This document shows, in pieces, positions 45,337 to 56,244 of a stretch of DNA of 64,000 bases. A program made the position numbers and the translations under genes. The notes beneath the pieces are model-generated. The model saw only the letters and a program-made list of their open reading frames with translations. It was not told where the DNA came from and made no database searches. Positions within the stretch are counted from its first letter, which is position 1, and each line of letters starts with the position of its first letter. The stretch is from JACKBC01 sp041391125 (GTDB lineage: Bacteria > Chloroflexota > Anaerolineae > Caldilineales > Caldilineaceae): NCBI GenBank assembly GCA_041391125.1, contig JAWKON010000021.1:53663-117662 (forward strand), read 5' to 3'.

Positions 45337-46108
45337 CACCGGACAGACGGCTTAAAATCGGTAATAAACTCCAGATAGCCCGTGGCAGGCGCATCCGCCC
45401 AGAGCGCCGAATTCTGCGTGCGCATGTGGATGGCAAGCTGCGCGGGCCGCCGGAGGTGTTGGGGCGCTGCCGTGCCACGTCAACTTGTCGTGGATGCTGG
45501 CGCCGCCGGGAGCCAGGATGGCGGCAGCTTTCACTCCCACTGGTGATCCGTTGAGGCTGGATTTTAGCCACCTGCGCATCAAATCCTGCTCGAAGAAATT
45601 GCTCTCGGCTTCGGTCGCCCCTTCGTTTGCGAACCACGCACAAACTTCATGGGCCGGCGTCGGCAGTCACGTCGCTGAGCACCACCAGGCCGTAAAAGTT
45701 CGCTGCCGGCGGCGTACGTGCGCTGCCAATAGGTCCAATCCTGATGGATGCCCACATTGGTCTGGAAACGGCGTGACGCTACCGACAGCCCAGCCGAAGC
45801 AACTGAATCCCGCAGATCTGCACGGCCTGCGCCCGGTCACCTCCGCCGCCCATGCACCCAGCGCCGGATAGTTGATCAGCGTGCGCACGCCGTGGCTGGC
45901 AAATTGCGGACACTCAATTTTACACAGCAAATTCGGATCGTCACCCGGCTTCCACGGCGACGGTCGCGGCGGCAGGCCCGTGTCATACACCCCGTGGCGG
46001 ATGGCGTCCATCCCCGCCGCCCTGCACCACATCCGCCGGGATCAGCGGCTCTGGATGAATGGCGTAGCCGTTGGTTTTGTAATCTGTATAAGTCGTTGTC
46101 GCTGGCAT
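45337..46108 (-). pseudogene. Phytanoyl-CoA dioxygenase (PhyH) family, frameshifted
   Basis: Start ATG 46108 (MPATTTYTDYKTNGYAIHPEPLIPADV), then GMDAIRHGVYDTGLPPRPSPWKPGDDPNLLCKIECPQFAS, the block TNVGIHQDWTYWQ (HxD of the iron site), MKFVRGS and, near the end, GASIHDKLTWHGSAP with the second His, ending YLEFITDFKPSVR. Fe(II)/2-oxoglutarate oxygenase of the PhyH type. Several indels. It follows the two sugar permeases, so it may be the last gene of that operon; its substrate may be the imported compound (inference). Confidence 0.75.
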
Positions 46109-46313
46109 AATTTCTGTGGATTTCTCCTTTGGTTCAAGCAAATTATATTGGCGCGAGAGAAAAAGAACGGTGACCGGCCGGACGGGCACGATAGGCGGCG
46201 AGAGGTGCGTCATCTGCTGTCGGAGCGTTCGCCGCCGACCATCATGCCCCTACGCGGTGCATTAACAATTCGCAATTCGCAATTCACCATTCACCATTTA
46301 CCAGTACCATTCC

Positions 46314-47198
46314 CTACCCCTTCAACCCCGTCAACACAAATGCTTCTGCGCCAGAAAGAAGATGACGATCACCGGCAACACCATCATGGTGGATGCCGCC
46401 ATCATCATGCCCCATTCGGCCCGGTGCGCATCCACAAAGACGCGCAGCCCCAGCGAAAGCGTGTATTGATCCTGGTTGCCCAGATAGATCAGCGGGCGGA
46501 AAAACTCGTTCCACGCCCCATAAAGGCAAAGATGGTCACCGTGGCCAGCTCTTGGCCAGCGGCAGCACGATCGAGCGATAGATGCGGAAGCGGTTGCAGC
46601 CGTCCATCAGCGCGGCGTCTTCCAGCTCACGCGGGATGAATTCCTGTAAAGAACTTTAACACTGAGAGAACAAAAAGGCGCTGCCCGCCAGCGCCGGCAC
46701 CACCAGCGGTTTAAAGCCGCCCACCCAGCCCAGCTTGGCAAAAAGAATATAGGTGGGCACCAGCGTCACCGCCGAGGGCAGCATCATGGTCGAGAGCAGC
46801 ACCATAAAGATCACGTTTTTGCCGGGCGCCCGCAGCCGCGCAGGCATAGGCCGCCAACGATGACGTGAAAACCGCCGCCGCCCCACAATGGCCGGGATCA
46901 CAATCAACAGGGTGTTGACAAAATATTTGCGTACGCGTAGGCGTAGAAACACATCAGGATAGTTGAGCCAGATCACCGGATTGGGGATTAACTCGGGCAG
47001 AGGTGGGCGATCTGGCCGCATGGCTTTCAGCGAAGTGGACAGCATAAAGAGCAGCGGCACCACAAAGAGAAGCGCGCCCGGCGGCGCGGTAGATGCGCCG
47101 CCAGGCTGCGCAGCGACTGCCAGCCGCGCGTGCGACTTTGCGGGTGAGGTCATGCGTTCGGCTTGAGTTGGCGGTGGAGCAGCAGCGGGGTGATTCAT
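46314..47198 (-). pseudogene. Carbohydrate ABC permease (MalG type), frameshifted
   Basis: Start ATG 47198, overlapping the MalF stop by ATGA. LLFVVPLLFMLSTSLKA, PNPVIWLNYPDVF, YFVNTLLIVIPAIV, VIFMVLLSTMMLPSAVTLVPTYILFAKLGWV are the MalG blocks, followed by the EAA loop (ELEDAALMDGCNRFRIYRSIVLP, in shifted frames near 46560-46640). Five or six membrane helices. Part of the operon binding protein, MalF, MalG, PhyH. Confidence 0.75.
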
Positions 47199-48129
47199 GC
47201 GTGCTCCTCGCTCTCTGCTTCATAGTAGACCCAGCGAGCGCGGCTTTGAACTGGAGAATGGTGATGCCCAGAATGATCATAAAAAGAATCCAGGCCCATG
47301 GCGAAGGCGTAGCCCATGGAAAAAGTTGAAGCCGTTGCGATAGAGGAATTGAATCAGATAGACCAGCGTGGAGTTGGCCCGCCCATGCCGTCGGTCAGCA
47401 CAAAGATTACATCAAAAACTTGGAACGTACCGATAATGCCCAGCACCAGTGTAAAGAAGATGGTGGGCGTCATCAGCGGCAGCGTGACGTGGCGGAACTT
47501 CTGCCCCCAGTTGGCGCCGTCGATCTCGGCAGCTTCGTGAAACCCGAATCGGGAATATCCTGCAGGCCGACCGAGGCCGATAATCATGGTGCCGCCCGAC
47601 GCCCACACATGAGCATAATAATGGCCGGTTTGGACCAGAGCTCCGACGCCAGCCCAGCCCAGCCACGGAATGCCAAAGAGGCACCAGCACGCCGTTGATC
47701 AGCCCCCACTGCGGCTGCAGCAGATAGAGCCAGAGCGCGCCGCCGACGCCACCGCCACGGCACAATCGACGGCATACATCAGGCCGTGCGATAGGCCGCC
47801 ATAAAGCGCACCTTCTGGTTGAGCAACAGCGCCACGGTAAACGAGACGATCATGCCAGCGGCACGGCGATGATGAATGTAGAGCGTGTTGTAGAGGCTGC
47901 GCCAAGAAGAGCTCATCGGTCACCAGCTCGCTGAAGTTGTCCAGCCCGATAAACTTGGGGCTGTTCACAATGTCATAGCATAAAAGCTCAAAAGAGCGAC
48001 GCCAAAATTGGCCCCAAAATAAAGACCAAAAAAGCCAATGGTCCAGGGCAGAATAAGAGGTAAAAAGCTAATGGCCTCGCGCCCGCGCATGGTCTTGCGC
48101 CAGGGCAGCGAGGAGGTGCTGGCAGTCAC
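47195..48129 (-). pseudogene. Carbohydrate ABC permease (MalF type), frameshifted
   Basis: Start GTG 48129 or ATG 48090 (MRGREAISFLPLILPWTIGFFGLYFG). Blocks in several frames: SPKFIGLDNFSELVTDELF, GLINGVL, EIDGANWGQKFRHVTLPLMTPTIFFTLVLGIIGTFQVFDVIFVLTDGMGG (the EAA loop) and a tail VYYEAESEEHA. At least five indels. Works with the MalG gene and the binding protein at 48827. Confidence 0.75.
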
Positions 48130-48149
48130 AATGGTTTGGTCTCCTACAG

Positions 48150-48640
48150 TATGTTTAAGCGGCGCAAAGGGCGCAAGAGGCGCAAACGATTTCACGTGAT
48201 TCACAAGAGTGAGCGGCGGTTGAGTAGGCTGGGGTAGTTTCCAGCCGTATCGAAACCAGAGCGGGTCAACCACACGAGAGCCCCAAACGCCCGACTCTTT
48301 AACGCAAGCGGCGCAAAGGGCGCAAGGGGCGCAAACGATTTTACGTGATTCACAAGAGTGAGCGGCGGTTGAGTAGGCTGGGGTAGTTTCCAGCCGTATC
48401 GAAACCAGAGCGGGTCAACCACACGAGAGCCCCAAACGCCCGACTCTTTAACGCAAGCGGCGCAAGCGGCGCAAGGGACGCAAACGGTTTTGCGTGATTC
48501 ACAAGAGTAAGCGGCGGTTGAGTAGGCTGGGGTAGTTTCCAGCCGTATCGAAACATGAAGCAGGTCAACATACACAGGCCCCAACCAAACTCTTTAACGC
48601 AAGCGGCGCAAGCGGCGCAAACGGTTTTAATGAGGCAATC
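48150..48640. repeat. Three tandem units of about 149 bp
   Basis: Unit landmark TGATTCACAAGAGT recurs at about 48197, 48346 and 48495, a period of 149. Each unit has GCGCAAGCGGCGCAA..., GCGGCGGTTGAGTAGGCTG, TTTCCAGCCGTATCGAAAC and GGGTCAACCACACGAGAGC. Two copies differ by only a few bases, so the duplication is recent. Its halves are the dispersed families seen elsewhere. No gene is supported; open frames here are by chance. Confidence 0.85.
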
Positions 48641-48654
48641 GCCGTTTGTGTAAA

Positions 48655-48750
48655 CCCGCCGATTAAAAGTCGGCGTCTGCCACAGGAAACAGGCTGAAGC
48701 CCTGTTAGGTCGCCGAGCAGCCGCCGGTTTTAACCGGCGGTAACCGTTTA
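48655..48750. repeat. CCGGTTTTAACCGG palindrome cluster
   Basis: CGCCGATTAAAAGTCGGCG, AACAGGCTGAAGCCCTGTT and GCCGCCGGTTTTAACCGGCGG are three short palindromes in a row, the same design as 58640-58742. Confidence 0.7.
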
Positions 48751-48826
48751 CGTCTATAGCACTATAGGCGCCCTTTGCGTCTTTAGCACCCCTTGCGCCC
48801 TTTGCGTTAAAATTCCCCCTCTTTCT

Positions 48827-50319
48827 TCAGTTTGCGTCACCACGCCGGATCGCAAATGCAATTCTCCCAGGTTGACGCTTCCGGAAGAAGCGCGCCGATG
48901 ACGTGATCGCCTCCCACGCCCGGTCGTGGCCTCTTGCACCTTCTCTTTGCACTGCGTCATGGCCTCGGCGGCCGTCATGTCATGCGCAGCGAGAGGGGCG
49001 GAACGGGTGGCATTGTCCATCTCTACCCAATGTTCCAGCGCGGCCACACCCATTTCGCTGCCGCAGCCGTGGGTCAATTACTCCAGCGCATCCAGACTCA
49101 GCGCCCAAGCCTTCCTTTTCACGGTCGCTGATTCGCGACACATAATCATCTTCCAGCATCTGCGGGCGGGCGAGATGGCAGGCCAGCTCCAGGCCAATGT
49201 TGGAATACCCTCGATCTGCTCGCGCTCCCACGTGCGCTGCGTATCGGCCAGCGTAGCCGCCGCGGGCGTGCCAGCCGTCCGCCGTCACCATTTAAAATTC
49301 CCACCTGATCGGGATGTTGGCCGTCGAGCCAACACGTACGAAAGAAAACCGCGCGACCAGTGCTCTTGACACCACCATTGGGATGGGCATGGGCAGCCAC
49401 GTCCATTCACGCCGGGGCTGCGCAGCAAATCGCCCACAAACCAGTTCCACCCCGTGAACCCATGGCCATCTTACCCGCACAAGGGCTGCCCCAGCCGGCC
49501 GGGCTAAAATTACTTTCATTGTTTGCATTTAGCCAGCTCAAATCGCCCGTTTTTTGTCGCAAAAATCGACAACGTCACTGCAGAGGCGTCAATCCAGCGC
49601 TGGTCGTCACTGGGATGATGCCTTATCTTCGCTAATGGAGGGCGCATTGTTGAGGAAGCCGTAGAGCCAGGTCCACGAGTTGCCAAAGAGATAGGGCACA
49701 AAGCCGCGCTCGTACTCATCGCCATTTTCACATTTAGCTGGCCGACATGAGCGCGTCCAGCTCATCCCACGTGGTGGGCGGGCTGGCGGGTCGAGCCCCA
49801 CTTCGCTGCATAAAATGGGGTGTTCCAATAAAGATAGCGCACATCGGTGCCCCAGGGGATGCCGTATAGTTTGCCCTCCCACGAGGTCTCGGCCAACTGC
49901 ACTGGCGCAAAGTCATCGCGGTTGTAGCCATCGGCCTCAAAGCGCGGCGTAATGTCCTGATAGAGCCCCTTGGCCGAAAATTGCAGGAAGGTGTGCCGGT
50001 TTTGCCAGGCCGCATCGGGACCGGTGCCGGCGGCGGCCGCGGTCAAATATTTCTGGTCGCCAAAGACCACGTCGCCCGCATCCGAATTGTTGACCCCAAT
50101 GCCGCTCTGCTCGGTACAGACATCATACATGGCGTCCCATACGGGCCCCGTGTTGCCCCACACGTTGATGGTGACGCTTTCGGCCGCGGCCGCACCGCCA
50201 CCGGCCGCGCCGTCCCCTGCCGCCGGCGCCACTGGCGCTGCGCACGCTGCAAGGGCCGCCGCGGTCAAGGCGCCGCCGCTGAGAACCAGAAAGTGCCTGC
50301 GAGACATTCGTGCATTCAT
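48827..50319 (-). pseudogene. Extracellular sugar-binding lipoprotein, frameshifted
   Basis: Start ATG 50319 (MNARMSRRHFLVLSGGALTAAALAAC): a TAT-like RRHFL motif and lipobox LAAC. Residues 40-190 have SVTINVWGNTGPVWDAMYDVC, ADGYNRDDFAPVQLAETSWEGKLYGIPWGTDVRYLYWNTPFYA, a family 1 solute-binding protein. Further downstream the frame changes several times (TTWDELDALMSA, then GVALLENPIMG-like stretches, EHWVEMDNATRSAP) until the stop near 48829. First gene of the sugar ABC operon; substrate unknown. Confidence 0.75.
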
Positions 50320-51098
50320 ACAGATTTCTCCTTTGGTTTGCATGGTTGTGCTGCGTTTGAGATGAAAACTGTGCTAGACAAAACCGGAAACAAGCATGGG
50401 TACGCGGATGCTTCCAGAAAAATCTGCGCAAATCAGCGTGTATCCGCGTACAAACTTTTGATGGCCATATCACCGATAATGTCTATTTGCCACAAAGACC
50501 AAAACTAGGGGAGCCAGATCCGCCCACGGGGAGGGACGGTTGATTAAAGTGGCGGTATGCCTGCGACAGATATAGTTTAATACGAATCGAGGAATTTAAG
50601 CAACTGTCCCCAAAATGCGTTACTGGATCTGAATCAACACGTCTGAAAATGATGAAAGATTTTGGCGCTGCCGAACGACAATACTCAGTACACCGCAACG
50701 GTGTTGGCGATTTAGGCATCGGTCTCGAATGGTGAATCCAGCCTTATCTCTGCTCGTTGCGATCTACTGATACTCTGAACGCTTTTTTGCCAGTCCGCTT
50801 TGTGTTACAATCCAGGCATTGCTGGCTCACCGAAAAGAACACATGGCATGCGTAGGTGCGGTTTTCTGTCCATCGGCATCAAGCTAAGGGGATAGGCTAG
50901 TGCCGGTCGAGTAGCCCACCGGTGGTTTGTGGGCGTATCGAGACCAAACGGGTCGACCCGCTCACTCTGGTTTCGATACGGCTGCCCAAAGCCGCAGCCT
51001 ACTCAACTGCCGTTCGCTAGCCGTGTACCAAGCACCGAGACCAACTCGTCAACGAGACTCGTAAATCGTAAATCCAAAATCGTAAATTCCTATGACTC
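50320..51098. other. Gene-free stretch with repeats
   Basis: 50399-50455 is an inverted GTACGCGGATGC ... TATCCGCGTAC repeat, sister of 11286-11355. 50900-51030 holds GTCGAGTAGCCC, CGTATCGAGACC, GGTTTCGATACGGCTG and CAGCCTACTCAACTGCCG in opposing orientation. 51048-51090 has GTAAATCGTAAATCC repeats. No gene is supported. Confidence 0.6.
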
Positions 51099-53700
51099 TT
51101 GTCAATACGCTGCAGTACCCCCACCCAACACGCCACTGAGCACTGGCGCCACGCCATTGGCGGCGATGCCTCTGGCGCCACCATTGTAACCGGCGACCAC
51201 AACTATGTGGTGCTGCAAGCCGGCACACCCCGCCGGGCCAGTCGAACTGGCCGCGGCCCAAGCACGCCTGGCCGAACTGCCGCTGGACCGTGTGCCGGAT
51301 GCAGCGCCGCTGCCCGGTTCGTGGATGCCGTTGAGCGCCAATCCCCATTTTGTGGGGCGCACGGCGGAGCTGCAAACGCTGGCCCGCGCTGCGCCACCTG
51401 GATGGCAGCGCCGTAGTGACGTCATCCGTCGTGACATCCTCCGTCGTGACCCATCGGTGGCGGCCACCGGGCTGGGCGGCATTTGCGGAACGCAACTGGC
51501 CAGCGCCTTTGTGCATCGCTATGGCCAATATTTTCTGGGCGGCGTCTTCTGGCTCAGCTGGCCGATGCGGCCTCGGTGGAAACCGAAGCCGCCCGCTGCG
51601 CCGAATGGATGGGCGATCTGTCGCCGGGCGTGGCGCGCCCTGAGCGTACTGAACAGGCGCAACTGGTGCGGCGGGCGTGGCAATCGCTGCCGCCGGGCTG
51701 CTGGTCTTTGACAATTGCGAAGACCCGGCGCTGCTGGCCCAATGGCGACCGACCAGCGGCGGTTGCTGCGTGCTGGTGACCAGCCGCCGCGGACGCTGGC
51801 CGGCCGGTCAGCGTGGCCGGTGGCGGTGGGGACGTTGGAACGGGGGCAGAGCGTGGCGCTGTTGAGGGGGTTGATGAGGGAGACCCTCTCGGCCCTCCCT
51901 CGGGGGAGGGGAGAGCAGAAGGCGCAGCTCTTGCCACAGATGGGGAGCGGGAATTGGCCGAGGTGCTGGATGGGATTGCGGGGGAGCTGGGGGGATTGCC
52001 GCTGGCGCTGCACATGGCGGGGAGCTATTTGGCCGAGATGCGCTATGACTTGAGCGCCGGCGGCCTATCTGGCCCAGTTGCGGCGGCCGGAGCTGCTCCA
52101 GCACGAGTCGCTGCAAGGGGCCTGGTAGGGTCCCGCACGGGTTTTCGCCCACGGACCACGAACTGCACGTGGCGCACCTTTGCGCTGAGCATGAACCAGT
52201 TGGCCGGTGACGACGCCAATGTAGAGCGACCCGGCCCAGCAAGTTGACCAAACGGCGCGGCGGCTGCTGGCCGCGCCACCTGGCTGGCCGGGCGAACCCA
52301 TGCCGGGGTGCTGCAGGCGGCGGTGGGGCTGGACGATGACGAAGGGGCCAGCCAGGCGGCGAGCGCTGGCCCGGCTGGTAAACCTGGGGCTGCTGGAAGA
52401 AGAGGCCAGCGGCAGCCTGCGCCTACACCGGCTGTTGCAGCGCTTTGTGGTGGATGGACTGGGCGAGCTGGTGAGCGAAATGCGGGAGGCGGTAGAAGAG
52501 ATCGTGCTGGCTGCGGCTCGGCGCTTGAATCAGGCTGGCGACCCGCGCCCGCTGCTGAGCTGGCAAAATCATTTGCGCCACGTGACCGACAATCTATTGA
52601 CCAATGGAAGAACGCGCCGCCAGCCTGTGCAATGAAATTGGCTTCATCTGCAGGCCACGGGGACTATGCGGGGCGCGGCCCTATTATGAACGGGCGCTGG
52701 CCATCCGGCAGGCGGTGCTGGGCGAGCAGCATCCCGACACGGCCAGCAGCCTCAACAACCTGGGCGCTCTGTTGGACACGACGGGGACTATGCGGGGGCG
52801 CGGCCCTATTATGAACGGGCGCTGGCCATCCGGCAGGCGGTGCTGGGCGAGCAGCATCCCGACACGGCCCAAAGCCTCAACAACCTGGGCTTTCTGTTGC
52901 AGGCCACGGGGGACTATGCGGGGGCGCGGTCCTATTATGAACGGGCGCTGGCCATCCGGCAGGCGGTGCTGGGCGAGCAGCATCCCGACACGGCCCTCAG
53001 CCTCAACAACCTGGGCGGTCTGTTGGACACGACGGGGGACTATGCGGGGGCGCGGCCCTATTATGAACGGGCGCTGGCCATCCGGCAGGCGGTGCTGGGC
53101 GAGCAGCATCCCGACGGCCCGCAGCCTCAACAACCTGGGCGCTCTGTTGGACACGACGGGGACTATGCGGGGGCGCGGCCCTATTATGAACGGGCGCTGG
53201 CCATCCGGCAGGCGGTGCTGGGCGAGCAGCATCCCGACACGGCCAGCAGCCTTAACAACCTGGGCTTTCTGTTGCAGGCCACGGGGGACTATGCGGGGAC
53301 GCGGCCTATTATGAACGGGCGCTGGCCATCCGGCAGGCGGTGCTGGGCGAGCAGCATCCCGACACGGCCAGCAGCCTTAACAACCTGGGCTTTCTGTTGC
53401 AGGCCACGGGGGACTATGCGGGGGCGGCCCTATTATGAACGGGCGCTGGCCATCCGGCAGGCGGTGCTGGGCGAGCAGCATCCCGACACGGCCCGCAGCC
53501 TCAACAACCTGGGCATCCTCTTTTACTATGAGGGTGATAAGCAGCAGGCGCTGGCCTATCTGGAGCGGGCGTGGCCATTCGTGAGCAGAAGCTAGGGGCG
53601 GCGCATCCGGACACGCAGAGAACGCGGCAGGCGTGGAAGTGGTGCGGGCGGCGCTTGGGGATGCGGGTGCGGCGGTGGGCTGGCGTGCGGCGCGACCGTG
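51099..53700 (+). pseudogene. STAND NTPase (NB-ARC) with C-terminal TPR array, frameshifted
   Basis: A protein of about 850 residues across many indels. The N-terminal stretch IGGDASGATIVTGDHNYVVLQAG resembles the adaptor segment found ahead of conflict NTPases. Next come PLSANPHFVGRTAELQTLA (NTPase start), GLGGICGTQLASAFVHRYGQYFLGGVFWL (Walker A region; the GK is hidden by an error), LVFDNCEDPALLAQWRP (Walker B), VLVTSRR and a winged-helix-like HRLLQRFVVD. From 52630 it has TPRs (NNLGxLLxTTGDYAGARPYYERALAIRQAVLGEQHPDTA). Signal-transducing NTPase of the type used in bacterial conflict or NLR-like immunity; function here is inferred. Confidence 0.7.
52640..53510 (+). repeat. Seven near-identical 126-bp TPR-coding repeats
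   Basis: The 50-base landmark GAACGGGCGCTGGCCATCCG... begins at about 52688, 52814, 52940, 53066, 53191, 53316 and 53437. Nucleotide identity is almost complete; units differ mainly by one-base indels in G runs (GGGGAC versus GGGGGAC), so the 42-codon period slips. Recent expansion, or collapse/expansion during assembly. Confidence 0.9.
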
Positions 53701-53831
53701 TCCGTCCCCGGCACTTTCTACACAGCGCACACCGCGTCCCGTGACGTGCCGGGGACCTTCACCGCGGGGAAGTCCCGGCTTGCGCGGTTTCGTTTGTGAT
53801 CTTCTCTTTGTCGAAGGCTCCGGGGACGGGC

Positions 53832-54077
53832 ATGGTCAACGAGGAGGTAGTCAGTCAGGAAGATTTCATCCTTATTGGGGATTCGTCGGCCGCCTTGCTC
53901 GAGCTGCTCGACAATCGGCGCCTTCGTTTTGCGTCATCAATCCCGGTACCAGAAGGCTGCCAAGATTGCATTGAGCGCGTCAAAGACGAAATTTGCTCAC
54001 CGATACAAAAATTGATGGCCCGACGGTCAAAGGAGGCAAATACCCAACCGCGTTTCTCGAGCGACGATGATGCTTGA
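53832..54077 (+). CDS. Small unknown ORF
   Basis: 81 residues (MVNEEVVSQEDFILIGDSSAALLELLDNRRLRFASSIPVPEGCQDCIERVKDEI...). Acidic and plausible as a protein, but no family is recognised and the region has indels. The opposite strand gives only low-complexity frames. Confidence 0.3.
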   Translation: MVNEEVVSQEDFILIGDSSAALLELLDNRRLRFASSIPVPEGCQDCIERVKDEICSPIQKLMARRSKEANTQPRFSSDDDA

Positions 54078-54356
54078 AGCCCGCGACCCATCCACGCGGG
54101 CAATTCTGTCAGTTTGCAATTCAGGGGCTGATGGAGGTGTGACTTTGATCGGCTTATCCGCACCGATCCAGGTCCAAAGTGTCGGACATAATGGTGTCCG
54201 CATGAACGGCGGTGACGTTCTTGTTGCACAGCAGGCGAAACGTGTGGTTCATGTGCACCAGCAGCCGCAGCAGCATGTTGAGATAGTCGAGTTCGGCAAA
54301 GATTGATAGCAAATTTATTCAGGAAAATATGCTGTCGGCTCCCATGTTGGTGTGTG

Positions 54357-54704
54357 CTATACGTTCCCGAGAATGAGCGCCACCCCTTGAGCAATCTCAG
54401 CTTTGGTGGCCCCCCAATCATAATATCAACATTACGCCGCTGTAGAATTGCCTGGAAATCAAGCTGGTTCGAATCCGCAATCTCGGCCGCCCGCCAAGGT
54501 AACCTCTTCATCCTGATAGAGCTTAATGGCCATTTCCAAACGTTGCTGGGGATACGCTGGAAAAAGAGATGCAGCGCCTCCTCAACCACCGCCTTCTCGG
54601 CTGGGGAAGTCGCCTAGGGCCACCAGCGCGCCTATGCCCTTGTCCCACAGCTCCATATTCTGCATTTGAAAATCCCGTCGTACTTTGGGCTCAGTTGGTA
54701 TCAT
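54357..54704 (-). pseudogene. UPF0175-type antitoxin, frameshifted
   Basis: Start ATG 54704 (MIPTEPKVRRDFQMQNMELWDKGIGALVALGDFPS). After a frame change the conserved core is EKAVVEEALHLFFQR ... QQRLEMAIKLYQDEEVTLAGGREIADSNQLDFQAILQRRNVDIMIGG, the UPF0175 pattern (LAIELYkegeiSLgkAAElag... leLLaerGI). It ends ATKAEIAQGVALILGNV near 54357. UPF0175 proteins are helix-turn-helix antitoxins, usually beside a PIN-like toxin. No such toxin was recognised next to it. Confidence 0.6.
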
Positions 54705-54777
54705 AATTGACCTCACAGCATTAAAAATTTTAGCCGCTCGTTAGCGTATTTCTGGGTGACCAACAATCGGCTTCTCA

Positions 54778-55700
54778 CAGCCGCTGGCTATCGCGCAGCA
54801 CATTCAATTGGTTCTGGAAATGTATTTGCAAGCCGTCAATCGATTCATATTCCGGTATAGAAGTGGCCAATTCGCCGAGCTTCTGCTTGAAGTTGCGTAG
54901 CGAAATGAGATCGTCAATGTTGACATCGCTGGTTGACACGGCTGCTTGCCGGAAATAGGTGTAAATCAGCGGTTTATTGGTCTCCCGGAAGGTTTGGTGC
55001 GCCACATCGATTCTTCTTCCGTATACTTGCCCGTCTTGGTCATGAAGAGACTGACAAAGATGTCGCAGGCGCGGATTGCTTTGTTGTATTCATCCTGCAA
55101 GCGCGTCGGCGACATGGCGTCCAGAAAATTCTCCCAGCGGTCGATCTGCAAATAGAGACCCTCTTTGCGCAGACGGTCGTTCTGTTGACGGAAATAGAGA
55201 TCGAACGTTGCGGTCCGCGGCGTAGCTCGGCGGATGAGGCCAGGAAGATGCGGATAGTTTTCGCCTCCGCCGCACTTGCGGACCCGGTGGGCAACTCGTT
55301 GCCGGCGGCGGAAGACCCATAGTTGTTGACGATCACCCGCGCGCCGGCGCCAATCGCGGCGTAGGAGTCCGCGATGTTGTTCGCACTGATTTCGTCACCG
55401 CCCGCTTTGACGTCGCCGGTTTGGGGGCTGGCCGGCATTGCCCGGCTGACCGCCCAAGGCCATTAGATCGGGGTTGTCCGACGGACGCTGAGTGCCTAGG
55501 ATCAGCTCCTGGGTGCGGCCACGCGCTTCGGCCCATCGAATCACTTCAATAGTACGGTGGGCAGACTGCCGGGACCGGCAATATTATTGAGGTTTTCACC
55601 AGTTTGGGTCTGGACCATGCAGGTCCAGCTCCTCAGGGCCGGAAATGTCGCCAGCAGGGCTACGTGGCAGTTGATTGAATTCTTCGCGAGAAAGTGTCAT
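54778..55700 (-). pseudogene. EAD1 protein with putative conflict effector domain, frameshifted
   Basis: Start ATG 55700 (MTLSREEFNQL). In joined frames the N-terminus has VALLATFPALEELDLMVQTQTGENLNNIAGPGSLPTVLLKVIRWAEARGRTQELILG, an effector-associated domain 1 (EAD1). A linker with ISANNIADSYAAIGAGARVIVNNYG follows. The C-terminal domain begins TIRIFLASSAELRRDRD and continues with RKEGLYLQIDRWENFLDAMSPTRLQDEYNKAIRACDIFVSLFMTKTGKYTEEE and FDVAHQTFRETNKPLIYTYFRQA. It looks like the DUF4062/TIR-related group that starts with FLASS and ends in a nucleotide-binding-like fold. Effector role is inferred from domain architecture. Three or more indels. Confidence 0.6.
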
Positions 55701-55809
55701 GAGGCGCATTTCCCTTTTGGCGTCGAAATGAATTTGTACGCAGATTTTCGGGATTGCCGATGCAGGTTCAGCAACGCGACGTGCGTCCCTGCCGAGCTGG
55801 AGCCAACCC

Positions 55810-56071
55810 TTACTTTTCCATCCGACCATCCAGCGCGATGAGCGCCGAATTGCCCGGATTGGCGTTGGCGCGCTGACCAGCTCCCGGGTGCGGCCGCGCG
55901 CTTCGGCCCATTGAATCAAGTTGAAGGCCACGGCGCTCAGATTGCTGCCGCCAGCAATCGTGTTGAGGTTTCCCAGCCAGTTCAAACTGCACCATTAGAT
56001 CCACCTCTTGGGTTGAAGTCGCGAGGGATGGCATCCAACAGCTGTTTGTATTGTGCGCCAGAAAGTTTCAT
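55810..56071 (-). pseudogene. Stand-alone EAD1 domain protein, frameshifted
   Basis: ATG 56071 (MKLSGAQYKQLLDAIPRDFNP). The joined frames give EVDLMVQFELAGNLNTIAGGSNLSAVAFNLIQWAEARGRTRELVSAARQANPGNSALIALDGRMEK. This is the EAD1 pattern (Lxx..QLxxALxxAFP..xLxxMVxFxLGxxLxxIA..xLxxVVFxLIxWAExxGRxxELxxAA). A second EAD1 lies 110 bp downstream in the next gene. Together with the STAND NTPase it forms the pattern described for modular conflict systems. Confidence 0.65.
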
Positions 56072-56244
56072 GGTTCGAGATTCGCTTGATTTGGCGGGTG
56101 CGTTGCTGATTGCGCCCGCAGGGTTTGGATGACGAAGGTTTGCGGGCGCCGCGAGCGGCGCCCCTACGTATTGGACGTTGTTGAGGGCAAAAAACTGTGA
56201 TCAGATTATACAGGAAATACCGAGGCAAATGGCAATGGTTAATT

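Noticed and set aside
48200..48584. Minus-strand frames of 73-127 codons in the 149-bp repeat array
   Set aside because: They repeat the unit translation (PLWFRYGWKLPQ...) and have no support beyond the tandem repeat.
54070..54300. PIN-like toxin partner for the UPF0175 gene
   Set aside because: One frame (FAELDYLNMLLRLLVHMNHTF) is protein-like, but no PIN acidic residues or family blocks can be shown.
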